Of a stretch of DNA of 64,000 nucleotides, positions 1 to 8,303 are shown one piece after another (position 1 is the stretch's first letter; each line of letters begins with the position of its first letter). The DNA lies in NCBI RefSeq assembly GCF_035961655.1, contig NZ_CP108393.1, positions 3,765,501 to 3,829,500 on the forward strand. The letters are read 5' to 3'. The notes beneath the pieces were generated by a model. It had not been told where the DNA came from. It did not search any database and was given only the letters and a program-made list of their open reading frames with translations. Both the position numbers and the translations under genes were made by a program. This stretch comes from Streptomyces sp. NBC_01317. Lineage in GTDB: Bacteria > Actinomycetota > Actinomycetes > Streptomycetales > Streptomycetaceae.

Positions 1-242
1 ACAGCGCGGCCACAAGCTTCTTGTTCACCGGTTTGGTCCCTTCCAAGGCTCTCGGCCCCGGAACATACACGCCATGTGGGCTACACCCGCGCGCCGGACG
101 TCCGGTTCATGTCGCATTGGAGCCATTTGCACCAGCAACAGGGGAGAGACACCTCACCTCGCTGCCCTTCTGTGCGCGGGGCGGTGGGCGACCTGCGCGC
201 GGGGCGATGGGCGACCGGGCGGACAACGCCCCCCGTAAAACA

Positions 243-274
243 AGAAGAGCCCTGCTCGGCAGGGCCTTTCTTGA
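243..274 (-). terminator. Terminator-like hairpin after the bldG operon
   Basis: A perfect GCCCTGC-TCG-GCAGGGC hairpin is flanked by complementary AAGAA/TTCTT bases. It lies just beyond the stop of the anti-sigma gene and fits a factor-independent terminator for the leftward bldG transcript. The first 240 bases of the window hold no gene I can support. Confidence 0.7.
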
Positions 275-288
275 AAGGAATCAGGAAT

Positions 289-744
289 TCACGGCAGCGC
301 TACGGCGTCGGCCGTCGGCCAGGTCATCCGGATGACGCCACCGTCGTCGTCCGAGGTGACTTCGACGTCGTCGACGAGCCCGCTGATGACCGCGAGTCCC
401 ATCTCGTCCTCACCGTCGGCGTCATGGTCGTACAGATCGCCGGCCGGCGCTCCGCCGCCCGCCTCCGGGGCTTCGGTGGCGACGCTGCCCGTGCTCGGCA
501 CCTCGTCGCCGACCTCGATGGAGAAGGTCTTCTCCTCCTCGATGAGGACAACTCTCACCGGGGCGGTGATGCCATGACTGCGATGCAGCCCGACCGCCCG
601 GCTGCATGCCTCACCGACCGCGAGTCTGACCTCGTCCAACACAGCTTCATCGACGCCGGCCCGGCGCGCCACGGCGGCCGCCACCAGACGGGCCGTCCTG
701 ACATGTTCGGGCTGGGCGCTGAAGCGGAGTTCAACGGTGGCCAT
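289..744 (-). CDS. HATPase-type anti-sigma factor encoded downstream of bldG
   Basis: 151-aa RsbW/SpoIIAB-like serine-kinase-fold protein. After MATVELRF it shows the N-box region (DEVRLAVGEACSRAV) and a late GLAVISGLVDDV segment typical of the HATPase_c anti-sigma family. An acidic, Gly/Ala-rich insert (about residues 85-110) separates the two halves. The ATG at 744 was chosen over an upstream in-frame start because GAGGGGGA lies just 5' of it. It follows bldG by about 100 bp on the same strand. In S. coelicolor the equivalent gene is co-transcribed with bldG, and its product is held by the BldG anti-anti-sigma factor, controlling development and antibiotic production. The sigma partner is not visible here. 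Confidence 0.85.
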   Translation of the reverse strand: MATVELRFSAQPEHVRTARLVAAAVARRAGVDEAVLDEVRLAVGEACSRAVGLHRSHGITAPVRVVLIEEEKTFSIEVGDEVPSTGSVATEAPEAGGGAPAGDLYDHDADGEDEMGLAVISGLVDDVEVTSDDDGGVIRMTWPTADAVALP

Positions 745-847
745 GCGATCCCCCTCGAACGTACGAGCGTGCAAACTCACAGGACGCGGGCGCCCGGGCA
801 CACGGCCCGGAGCCCACCGCCCTTCCTCCGGAAGGTGGCGACCGACC

Positions 848-1201
848 TCAGTCGGTGGCCGCCACGGCCTCGTCGACCGTGGTGTGGATGGGGAACACCT
901 TGGTCAGGCCGGTGATCCGGAAGATCTTGAGAATGCGCTCCTGGTTGCAGACCAGGCGCAGCGAGCCTTCATGCGCACGCACCCGCTTGAGTCCGCCCAC
1001 GAGCACGCCGAGACCGGTGGAGTCAAGGAAGTCCACGCCTTCCATGTCGACAACCAGGTGGTAGCTGCCGTCGTTCACCAACTCGACCAACTGCTCGCGC
1101 AGCTTGGGCGCGGTATACACATCAATCTCGCCACCGACCTCGACGACCGTACGGTCGCCACCAGGGCCGGACACATTGCGAGTCGACAGAGACAGGTCCA
1201 C
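848..1201 (-). CDS. bldG: BldG anti-sigma factor antagonist (STAS domain)
   Basis: 117-aa single-domain STAS protein of the SpoIIAA/RsbV family. The phosphorylatable serine lies in the [13 protein letters not shown] segment. The sequence matches my memory of S. coelicolor BldG almost throughout; the N-terminus carries a few extra residues after MDLSLSTR. The start is GTG at 1201, preceded by GGAGGATCC. Unphosphorylated BldG sequesters anti-sigma factors, and bldG mutants fail to form aerial hyphae in S. coelicolor. It is first in a two-gene leftward operon and divergent from the helicase gene, with 79 bp between starts. Confidence 0.95.
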   Translation of the reverse strand: MDLSLSTRNVSGPGGDRTVVEVGGEIDVYTAPKLREQLVELVNDGSYHLVVDMEGVDFLDSTGLGVLVGGLKRVRAHEGSLRLVCNQERILKIFRITGLTKVFPIHTTVDEAVAATD

Positions 1202-1280
1202 GGATCCTCCAGCACCTTGCTATCGAGCGGTCGCCCCTCGGGTCTCCCCGACGGAGCCAGGGGACGTATCGCCAGCCGCG

Positions 1281-4112
1281 ATGGCATTCAATCACTTACC
1301 AGCAGCCATGCACGACGCCTTGGGACCATTGTCCGTCATGCCAGTGACACACTCGATGCCGATGGCCAGGAATCACCGCCCCCAAGGACCCGCCGAGAGC
1401 GGGGAAAGCCGCCCCTCCCCCGGTACGGTCCTCGACCGGCTCGCCGCGGGGGCGGGCCGTGCTGCGCGCATCACCCATACGGAGCACCTGCCCCCGAGGG
1501 CGGGTCGTCATGCGGTCTGGCCTGATCGCATCCGCGCGGAGGTGATCGACGCGATCCAGCGGGCCGGAATCGATCATCCGTGGGCCCACCAGGCGACCGC
1601 CGCCGAGCATGCCCTGGACGGCGAATCCGTCGTGATCGCCACCGGCACCGCCTCCGGCAAGTCCCTCGCCTACCTCGCTCCCGTGCTGAGCACCCTCCTG
1701 GACGGCTCCGAGGCCCCGAACGGGCGCGGCGCGACCGCCCTGTACCTGGCCCCCACGAAGGCCCTCGCCGCCGACCAGCGCCGCTCCGTCAAGGAACTCG
1801 CCGCCCCGCTGGGCACCCGCGTACGCCCCGCCGTCTACGACGGGGACACGCCCGTCGAGGAGCGCGAGTGGGTCAGGCAGTACGCCAACTACGTCCTGAC
1901 CAATCCGGACATGCTGCACCGGGGGATACTCCCGTCCCACCCCCGCTGGGCCTCCTTCCTGCGCTCCCTGCGCTATGTCGTGATCGACGAGTGCCACACG
2001 TACCGGGGTGTCTTCGGCTCGCACGTGGCCCAGGTGCTGCGCCGGCTCCGCCGCGTCTGCGCCCGCTACGGGGCGGACCCCGTCTTCCTCCTGGCCTCCG
2101 CCACCGCGGCGCGGCCCGCCCTGGCCGCCGGCCGGCTCACCGGCCTGCCCGTCCACGAGGTCGCCGACGACGCCTCCCCGCGCGGCGAGCTGGTCTTCGC
2201 CCTCTGGGAACCCCCGCTCACCGACCTCCACGGCGAGAAGGGCGCCCCCGTCCGCCGTACCGCCACCGCCGAGACGGCCGAGCTCCTCACCGACCTCACC
2301 CTCCAGGGCGTCCGTACGGTCGCGTTCGTACGGTCCCGGCGCGGCGCCGAGCTCATCTCCGTCATCGCCAAGGAACGGCTGGCGCAGGTCGACCGCTCCC
2401 TGGTCCGCCGGGTCGCCGCCTACCGGGGCGGCTACCTGCCCGAGGAACGCCGCGCCCTGGAGAGGGCCCTGCACTCCGGCGAACTCCTCGGCCTCGCGGC
2501 CACCACCGCCCTGGAACTCGGTATCGACGTGTCCGGCCTGGAGGCCGTCCTGATCGCGGGCTACCCCGGCACCCGCGCCTCGCTGTGGCAGCAGGCGGGG
2601 CGCGCGGGCCGCGCCGGGCAGGGGGCGCTGGCCGTCCTGGTCGCACGCGACGACCCGCTGGACACCTTCCTCGTCCACCACCCCGAGGCGCTGTTCCAGC
2701 AGCCCGTCGAGTCGACCGTCCTCGATCCGGACAACCCGTACGTCCTCGCCCCCCACCTGTGCGCGGCCGCCGCGGAGCTGCCCCTCACCGAAGCCGACCT
2801 GCCGCTCTTCGGCCCGGCCGCCGCCGGGCTGCTCCCCCAGCTGGAGTCCGCCGGGCTGCTGCGGCGGCGCGCGTCCGGCTGGTACTGGACCCGCAGGCAG
2901 CGCGCCGCCGATCTCGCGGACATCCGGGGCGAGGGGGGCCGGCCCGTCCAGATCGTCGAGGCAGCCACCGGCCGGCTGCTCGGCACCGTCGACGAACCCG
3001 CCTCGCACGCCGCCGTCCACGACGGCGCCGTCCACCTTCACCAGGGCCGCACCTACCTGGTGAAACAGCTCGACCTGGAGGACTCGGTCGCCCTGGTCGA
3101 GGAGGCCAGCCCGCCGTACTCCACCACCGCCCGCGACACCACCGCCATCTCCGTCCTGGAAACCGACACCGAGATCCCCTGGGGCGCGGGACGCCTCTGC
3201 TACGGCTCCGTCGAGGTCACCAACCAGGTCGTCTCCTTCCTGCGCCGCAGGCTCATCACGGGCGAGGTGCTCGGCGAGAGCAAGCTCGACCTCCCGCCCC
3301 GCACCCTGCGCACCCGGGCCGTCTGGTGGACGGTCACCGAGGACCAGCTGGACGCCGCCCGGGTCAACCCGGAACAGCTGGCCGGCGCCCTGCACGCCGC
3401 CGAGCACGCCTCGATCGGGATGCTCCCGCTCTTCGCGACCTGCGACCGCTGGGACATCGGCGGGGTGTCCGTACCGCTCCACCCGGACACGCTGCTGCCG
3501 ACGGTCTTCGTGTACGACGGCCACCCCGGCGGCGCGGGCTTCGCCGAGCGGGCGTTCCACACGGCCCGCGCATGGCTCACGGCCACCCGCGAGGCGATCT
3601 CGTCCTGCGAGTGCGAGGCGGGCTGCCCCTCCTGCGTCCAGTCCCCGAAGTGCGGCAACGGCAACGAGCCCCTGCACAAGCGCGGCGCGGTCCGCCTCCT
3701 CACCGAACTGCTCAAGTCCGCACCGGCGGACCCCGAGGCCACGACCGCGCCCGGCACACGGCCTCCGGCCCCGTCACCGGTGCCGGACCAGGAGCCCGCG
3801 CCGCGGGCACCGCACCCGGAGCCGGACCTGGTACCGACAGCGCGCCCGGAGCACGAGCCGACAACAGCGGCACCGGGGCCGGGACCGACGCCGGACCGAG
3901 CCCCGACATCGGCACCGCGTCCGGAGCCGACGGCAACCAAGCCGAAAGCGACGACCACGACCACGCCGACCGTGCCACCGGCCCGGTCCGAATCCACCCC
4001 CCGTTCGGAACCTGGCCCCCGGTCCGAACCAGGCCCCCCGACGAAACCTGATCCCCGTCCCGGACCCGAGCAGGGACCGGCGACGGCAGTGGTGGCCCCG
4101 CCCGGGCCCTGA
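1281..4112 (+). CDS. DEAH-box helicase of the helicase/secretion neighbourhood (DUF1998)
   Basis: About 943 aa. The N-terminal half has a superfamily 2 helicase core: Walker A in ATGTASGKS, the DECH motif in VIDECHTY, an SAT motif in LLASATAA, and QQAGRAGR as motif VI. The C-terminal half has a DUF1998-type zinc-binding cluster (C-x-C-x3-C-x2-C in SSCECEAGCPSC, then SPKCGNG). The start is ATG 1281 (MAFNHLPAAM), as I recall for the S. coelicolor orthologue. This family defines the actinobacterial neighbourhood in which a helicase faces a tad-like secretion operon, as seen here. Its substrate is not known. After about residue 815 the protein becomes a 130-residue Pro/Ala/Thr/Glu-rich tail that lies antisense to a TadE-like ORF. 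Confidence 0.9.
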   Translation: MAFNHLPAAMHDALGPLSVMPVTHSMPMARNHRPQGPAESGESRPSPGTVLDRLAAGAGRAARITHTEHLPPRAGRHAVWPDRIRAEVIDAIQRAGIDHPWAHQATAAEHALDGESVVIATGTASGKSLAYLAPVLSTLLDGSEAPNGRGATALYLAPTKALAADQRRSVKELAAPLGTRVRPAVYDGDTPVEEREWVRQYANYVLTNPDMLHRGILPSHPRWASFLRSLRYVVIDECHTYRGVFGSHVAQVLRRLRRVCARYGADPVFLLASATAARPALAAGRLTGLPVHEVADDASPRGELVFALWEPPLTDLHGEKGAPVRRTATAETAELLTDLTLQGVRTVAFVRSRRGAELISVIAKERLAQVDRSLVRRVAAYRGGYLPEERRALERALHSGELLGLAATTALELGIDVSGLEAVLIAGYPGTRASLWQQAGRAGRAGQGALAVLVARDDPLDTFLVHHPEALFQQPVESTVLDPDNPYVLAPHLCAAAAELPLTEADLPLFGPAAAGLLPQLESAGLLRRRASGWYWTRRQRAADLADIRGEGGRPVQIVEAATGRLLGTVDEPASHAAVHDGAVHLHQGRTYLVKQLDLEDSVALVEEASPPYSTTARDTTAISVLETDTEIPWGAGRLCYGSVEVTNQVVSFLRRRLITGEVLGESKLDLPPRTLRTRAVWWTVTEDQLDAARVNPEQLAGALHAAEHASIGMLPLFATCDRWDIGGVSVPLHPDTLLPTVFVYDGHPGGAGFAERAFHTARAWLTATREAISSCECEAGCPSCVQSPKCGNGNEPLHKRGAVRLLTELLKSAPADPEATTAPGTRPPAPSPVPDQEPAPRAPHPEPDLVPTARPEHEPTTAAPGPGPTPDRAPTSAPRPEPTATKPKATTTTTPTVPPARSESTPRSEPGPRSEPGPPTKPDPRPGPEQGPATAVVAPPGP

Positions 4113-4413
4113 CCTCCAGGCCGTACGGGCCGAAGCGCGCCCGTACGGTCACGTCCGCGATCTCCCCCATCAGCGCGCACCGCACCAGCTCGGCCTCCTG
4201 GGCGGCGGCCACCTCCGCCGCCCGGTCGCAGGCGGCGGCCCGGCCCTGGAGCGCCCGCCCGGCCGCGCCGAGGGCGGCGAGATCGGCGGCGCCCCCGGCC
4301 CGATGACGAGCGGCGACCGCCTGGCCGAGGGCGAGGACCAGCGCGAACACCGCGCACATCGCTGTCGCCGCCATCGCCACCCAGACCGTCGCGGCCCCCC
4401 GGTCCCCGCTCAT
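3712..4413 (-). CDS. Rv3654c-family TadE-like pseudopilin, last gene of the tad operon
   Basis: The 233-aa ORF opens with SGDRGAATVWVAMAATAM, a short charged leader then a hydrophobic helix beginning GAATVWV, like a class III prepilin signal. It continues AVAARHRAGGAADLAALGAAG, the hallmark segment of this small family. Only about the first 110 residues resemble the family. The rest is Pro/Gly/Arg-rich and is the antisense reading of the helicase tail, so the functional protein may effectively be the N-terminal part. The start codon overlaps the stop of the preceding TadE gene (ATGA), implying coupling. Inferred role: minor pilin-like component at the membrane. Confidence 0.75.
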   Translation of the reverse strand: MSGDRGAATVWVAMAATAMCAVFALVLALGQAVAARHRAGGAADLAALGAAGRALQGRAAACDRAAEVAAAQEAELVRCALMGEIADVTVRARFGPYGLEVRARAGPPLPSPVPARVRDGDQVSSGGLVRTGGQVPNGGWIRTGPVARSAWSWSSLSAWLPSAPDAVPMSGLGPASVPAPVPLLSARAPGALSVPGPAPGAVPAARAPGPAPVTGPEAVCRARSWPRGPPVRT

Positions 4414-4799
4414 GACGCCACCCCCATGGCCCCAGGGCCTCCAAGGCCGCCTCCAGCTCCGTCCTGGGCGTCCTCAGCCGGAGCCACCGCCTCCGCACCG
4501 AGCGTCAGGGCCAGCGCACCCGGCCCGGGGGTGGGCGCCTCCACCCGTACCCGCCACAGGTCCCCGGACCGCGCCATCGTGACCCTTGCGCCCTCCGGAG
4601 CGGCCGAACGGGCCGCCGCCAGCGCCTCGGCCTCCGGCTCCGACCGGGCGGCCGCTCGCGCCCCGGCCCGCGCCGCGTCGACGCACCGGATCTGCGCGGA
4701 TGCCGCCGTCAGGGCCCAGACCAGCGCCAGGGTGAACGCCACCAGCGCCGGGACGGCCATCGCCGCCTCCACCGTCACGGACCCCCGGTCGCCCGTCAT
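4410..4799 (-). CDS. TadE-family pseudopilin
   Basis: 129 aa from ATG 4799: TGDRGSVTVEAAMAVPALVAF is a TadE-type N-terminus, with a short leader, Gly, Glu at about +5 and a long hydrophobic helix. The soluble domain follows (CVDAARAGARAAAR onward). TadE proteins are minor pilins processed by prepilin peptidase and required for Flp pilus assembly. The frame stays open upstream to a GTG at 5141 that overlaps the stop of the DUF4244 gene. That extension would add 114 residues made of a heptapeptide repeat. I prefer 4799 because the pseudopilin leader starts there, but the ribosome binding site at 4799 is weak, so an extended form is possible. Confidence 0.8.
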   Translation of the reverse strand: MTGDRGSVTVEAAMAVPALVAFTLALVWALTAASAQIRCVDAARAGARAAARSEPEAEALAAARSAAPEGARVTMARSGDLWRVRVEAPTPGPGALALTLGAEAVAPAEDAQDGAGGGLGGPGAMGVAS

Positions 4800-4808
4800 G
4801 AACCGTCT

Positions 4809-5039
4809 TCGGCTCGTCGTGGATCGCCCGGGACCCGTCCCGGATCGCCTGCGGGCCGTCGCGGCTGCCCCCTGCTCCGTCGCGGATGGACCGCGGCCCA
4901 TCGCGGCCACCCCGGAACCCGTCGCGGATCGCCTCCGGCCCGTCCCGGATGGCCCGCGCCCCGTCGCGGATGGCCCGCAGCCGGTGGCGGCTGCCACGTG
5001 GCCCGCCGTGGATGGCCCGGGGCCCGCCGTGAATGGCCC
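4809..5039. repeat. Eleven degenerate 21-bp tandem repeats between tad genes
   Basis: On the + strand the recurring core is approximately CGTCGCGGATGGCCCGC, with an exact 21-bp period over 231 bp. Read leftward it encodes heptapeptides such as GPSATGR, GPSGTGR, RRSATGS and GVAAMGR. It lies between the DUF4244 gene and the conserved start of TadE. Confidence 0.85.
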
Positions 5040-5127
5040 GGGGCCCGTACTGGATCGGCGGGACCGCCTCCTCGGTCGCCCATGGGCCCTCATCGGTCCC
5101 TGCTGGTCCCTCACCGGTCGCCGACTG

Positions 5128-5358
5128 TCAGAACCGCGCACCGAGCGCCTCCCCGATCACCGACCGCAGCGCGTCGGAGACCTGTCCGCCCGTGACCACC
5201 TTGTAGAGCACCGCCGCCAGCGCGGCGGCGGCCAGCGTCACCATGGCGAACTCCGTCGTCGCCATCCCCGCGTCCGTCCGCGTGCCGCGCAGCCGCAGCC
5301 ACAGCCACAGCCACAGCCACCGCACACCCGCCCGCACCCCCATGCCGAACTCCCGCAT
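5128..5358 (-). CDS. DUF4244 small Flp-pilin-like protein
   Basis: 76 aa from ATG 5358, chosen because GGGAGGT lies 4 bases upstream. A basic N-terminus with the odd WLWLWLWL stretch is followed by DAGMATTEFAMVTLAAAALA, which fits a prepilin cleavage site (after Gly, Glu at +5) and a hydrophobic helix. About 35 polar residues follow. Its size and position between TadC and TadE match the DUF4244 family (M. tuberculosis Rv3656c), the presumed major Flp-type pilin. The WL repeat is encoded by a hexanucleotide repeat at 5291-5320. Confidence 0.8.
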   Translation of the reverse strand: MREFGMGVRAGVRWLWLWLWLRLRGTRTDAGMATTEFAMVTLAAAALAAVLYKVVTGGQVSDALRSVIGEALGARF

Positions 5359-5437
5359 GCCTACCTCCCGTGATCCGTGAAATGAACATGAATTCGAAGA
5401 ACGAAAAGATCCCGGCGCCATTGACGGCGGCCTCCAT

Positions 5438-6220
5438 TCACCCGCCGCGCAGCAGTCCGCCCGCCAGGCCGATGACCACCGGCGCCACCCCCACCGCCAG
5501 AAACGCGGGCAGGAAGCACAGCCCCACCGGCGCGGTGATCAGCACCTGCGCCCGCTGGGCGCGGGCCACCGCCGTACGGGCCCGTTCCGCCCGGAGGCCT
5601 TCGGCCAGCCGCGCCACCGGCTCGGCCGCGGGTGCCCCGCTGACGCCGGCCCGCTCCAGACACCTGGCCAGCCCCGCCGCGCCCGGTATCGCGCCGAACC
5701 TCCCCCACACCGCGGTCGGTTCACCGCCGAGCCGAAGCTCCGCGGCGGTCCGGGCCAGCCGGTCCCCGACCGGTCCGCCCAGCGACTCACCGACCGCCTC
5801 GGCCGCCTCACGCGGACCCGCCCCGGCGGCGATACAGGCCGCCAGCAGATCGGCGGCAAGCGGGAGTTGGCGCGCCGCCTCCGCCTCGTCGGCCGCGACG
5901 GCAGCGTCGTCGGGGGCCCGGCTCCTCAGCCACCGCCGCACCCCATACGCCCCCGCGCATCCCACGACCCAGCCGGTCACGCCTCCGACGAGCACATAGC
6001 CGGTGACCACAGCGGCGAACACCGGGCCCCAACGCCGCGCCCAGGCCCTCACGTCCGGCCACGTTCGCCGCCGCCGCCCGCACTCCACGGACAGGACCAC
6101 CGCGAGCCGCTTGCGCACCCGGCGCTCGTACCGCACCGCCACCACCGTGAACAACAGGCACCCGACAGCGGCCAGCGCCCAGCCCACCGCCCACAGCCGA
6201 TGGGTCAACTCCCCGCTCAT
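5438..6220 (-). CDS. TadC-like inner-membrane pilus assembly protein
   Basis: 260 aa: two N-terminal membrane helices, a GspF/T2SSF-like cytoplasmic region (ARQLPLAADLLAACIAAGAGP, the typical T2SSF start), and a C-terminal hydrophobic segment ending VVIGLAGGLL. The start ATG at 6220 overlaps the stop of the TadB-like gene (ATGA). TadB/TadC form the membrane platform on which the TadA ATPase works. It is followed by an 80-bp gap and then the DUF4244 pilin gene. Confidence 0.85.
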   Translation of the reverse strand: MSGELTHRLWAVGWALAAVGCLLFTVVAVRYERRVRKRLAVVLSVECGRRRRTWPDVRAWARRWGPVFAAVVTGYVLVGGVTGWVVGCAGAYGVRRWLRSRAPDDAAVAADEAEAARQLPLAADLLAACIAAGAGPREAAEAVGESLGGPVGDRLARTAAELRLGGEPTAVWGRFGAIPGAAGLARCLERAGVSGAPAAEPVARLAEGLRAERARTAVARAQRAQVLITAPVGLCFLPAFLAVGVAPVVIGLAGGLLRGG

Positions 6221-7116
6221 GTCCCCACCCCCATGCGCACGATCCGGCCGGCCCACCACAGACCGGCCCCCTCCAACAGCCCGCCGACCGCCAAACAGCC
6301 CAGCCCGGCGGGGGTGTGCAGCAGCACGCGCAACGGATCCGCGCCGAGCGCCCAGCCCATCGCCAGAGCCAGCACCGGGAGGAGCGCGAGCACCACGACC
6401 GTCGACCACGCGCCGGCCAACTGGGCACGCAGGTCCTCCCGCTGCTCCCTCTCGGCCCGCAGAGCGGCCTCCAACCGGTCGAGACCGGCGGCCAGACCCG
6501 CCCCGCCGTCCACGGCCACCCGCCAGCAGGCCGCGAGCCCGGCCAGGCCCTCGCATCCGGGCTCACGCGCCGCCTGCCGCAACGCCTCGGGCACTTCCCC
6601 GCCGAACCGCGCGGCGGCCACCACCGGGGCCTCGGCGTCCCCCAGGCCCCCGGTCGCCACCGCGGCCGCCAGCAGCGCCTGGACCGGCTGCGCACCGGAC
6701 CTCAGCTCCCCCGCCGCCGCCCCGCACAGCGCCACCACACCGCCGGCCCGCCGCTCAGCGGCCTTCGCCCGCTCCCGGGCCCGCAGCCGGCGCCGCACAA
6801 GCGGCACGGCGACCGCGCCCCCGATCAGCGGCAGCACGGAGTCCCCCAACACGGCAAGCACTCCCGCCACCGGCAGACAGAGCCACTCCCCACGCAACCG
6901 CCGCGCCCGCAGGACCACGCCCACCCGCCACCGCCGCCACGACGCCGCCCACGCCCACCGGCCGTCCCCCGCGCGGCCGGCGTCCGCACCGTCACCGTCC
7001 ACGAACAGCACCGTGGCCCGTCGCGCCGCCACGTTGCGGTCGACCGTCAGCCAGGCCGCCGCCCCCGCGCAGACCATCGCCGCGTATGCCGCCGCCGACA
7101 TCGACACCGTCGTCAC
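6217..7116 (-). CDS. TadB-like inner-membrane pilus assembly protein
   Basis: 299 aa with several hydrophobic segments and a T2SSF-like domain (AAGELRSGAQPVQALLAAA). The GTG at 7116 was chosen as start because it forms a GTGA overlap with the stop of the TadA gene, matching the tight coupling of the operon; an ATG at 7101 is an alternative. It pairs with the downstream TadC-like protein as platform subunit. Confidence 0.82.
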   Translation of the reverse strand: MTTVSMSAAAYAAMVCAGAAAWLTVDRNVAARRATVLFVDGDGADAGRAGDGRWAWAASWRRWRVGVVLRARRLRGEWLCLPVAGVLAVLGDSVLPLIGGAVAVPLVRRRLRARERAKAAERRAGGVVALCGAAAGELRSGAQPVQALLAAAVATGGLGDAEAPVVAAARFGGEVPEALRQAAREPGCEGLAGLAACWRVAVDGGAGLAAGLDRLEAALRAEREQREDLRAQLAGAWSTVVVLALLPVLALAMGWALGADPLRVLLHTPAGLGCLAVGGLLEGAGLWWAGRIVRMGVGT

Positions 7117-8303
7117 AAGGCACCTCCGATCAGCATCAACAGCCGTGGCCAGCCCCGGTCGTACGCGAACGCCTCCGCTCCCCACCGCAACGCGGGCACC
7201 GGCACCACGAGCCCCGCGCTGTCCCGCTCCAGCACATCCACCTCCGCGAGCCGACGCCGCCCGTCGCGGTCCCGCACCAGATGGATCACCACCGACAGCG
7301 CCGCCGCCAGCTGGCTGTGCAGCGCCGCCCGGTCCAGCCCCGCCGCCGTCCCGAGCGCCTCCAGCCGGGCGGGCACATCGGCCGCCGTATTGGCGTGCAC
7401 CGTCCCGCAGCCGCCTTCATGGCCTGTATTGAGGGCGGCCAGAAGGTCCGTCACCTCACGCCCCCTCACCTCGCCGACGACCAGCCGGTCGGGCCGCATC
7501 CGCAGCGCCTGCCGGACCAGGTCCTCCAGCGTCACCAGGCCCGCGCCCTCCTGATTCGCCGGCCGGGACTCCAGCCGCACCACGTGGGGGTGGTCCGGCC
7601 GCAGCTCCGCCGAGTCCTCGGCCAGAACGATCCGCTCCCGCTGACCGACCAGGCCGAGCAACGTCGAGAGAAGCGTGGTTTTGCCCGTGCCCGTACCGCC
7701 GCTGATCAGGAAGGACTGCCGCGCCTGCACCAGCGCGCGCAGCACCCGGTCGCCGCCCGGCGGCACCGTCCCCGCCGCGATCAACTCCCCCAGCGAGAAC
7801 GCCTTGGGCCGCACCACCCGCAGCGAGAGATACGGCGAACCGACCGCCACCGGTGGCAGCACCGCGTGCATCCGTGTGCCGTCGGGCAGCCGGGCGTCCA
7901 CCCAGGGCCGCGCGTCGTCCAGCCGCCGCCCCGCCACCGCCGCCAGCCGCTGCGCGAGCCTCCGTACGGAAGCGGCGTCGGCGAACGCCACACCGGTCAG
8001 TTCCAGCCCGCCGCCCCGGTCCACCCACACCCGGTCGGGCGCCGAGACCAGGACGTCCGTCACCGACGGATCGGCGAGCAGGGGCTCCAGCGGCCCCGTG
8101 CCCACCAGCTCGCACCTCAACTCCTCCGCAGCGCCGAGCACTTCCGCGTCCCCGAGCAGCCGGCCCTGGGCCCGCAGCGCGGCCGCCACCCGCGCCGGGG
8201 TCGGTTCGGCCCCGCTCTCCGCCAGCCGCTGCCGCACCGCGTCCAGCAGGCCGCCCGCCGGCGCCCCGCCGTACGGGACCTCGTCCCGCGCACGGCCGTT
8301 CAC
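7113..8303 (-). CDS. TadA/CpaF-type secretion ATPase
   Basis: 396 aa. An N-terminal domain (about 1-180) is followed by the secretion-ATPase core: Walker A GGTGTGKTT at residues 202-210, the Asp-box region (IVLAEDSAELRPD), Walker B (RPDRLVVGEVRG) and the His-box (TGHEGGCGTVHANT). The start is a GTG at 8303 in a GTGA overlap with the CpaE-like gene. It powers pilus polymerisation or secretion at the cytoplasmic face, with TadB/TadC. M. tuberculosis Rv3659c is the recalled counterpart. Confidence 0.92.
   Translation of the reverse strand: MNGRARDEVPYGGAPAGGLLDAVRQRLAESGAEPTPARVAAALRAQGRLLGDAEVLGAAEELRCELVGTGPLEPLLADPSVTDVLVSAPDRVWVDRGGGLELTGVAFADAASVRRLAQRLAAVAGRRLDDARPWVDARLPDGTRMHAVLPPVAVGSPYLSLRVVRPKAFSLGELIAAGTVPPGGDRVLRALVQARQSFLISGGTGTGKTTLLSTLLGLVGQRERIVLAEDSAELRPDHPHVVRLESRPANQEGAGLVTLEDLVRQALRMRPDRLVVGEVRGREVTDLLAALNTGHEGGCGTVHANTAADVPARLEALGTAAGLDRAALHSQLAAALSVVIHLVRDRDGRRRLAEVDVLERDSAGLVVPVPALRWGAEAFAYDRGWPRLLMLIGGAL

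Noticed and set aside
1296..3677. Long leftward ORF (793 codons) opposite the helicase
   Set aside because: Its translation is Gly/Arg/Val-rich without motifs, and it is the antisense shadow of a gene with clear helicase motifs.
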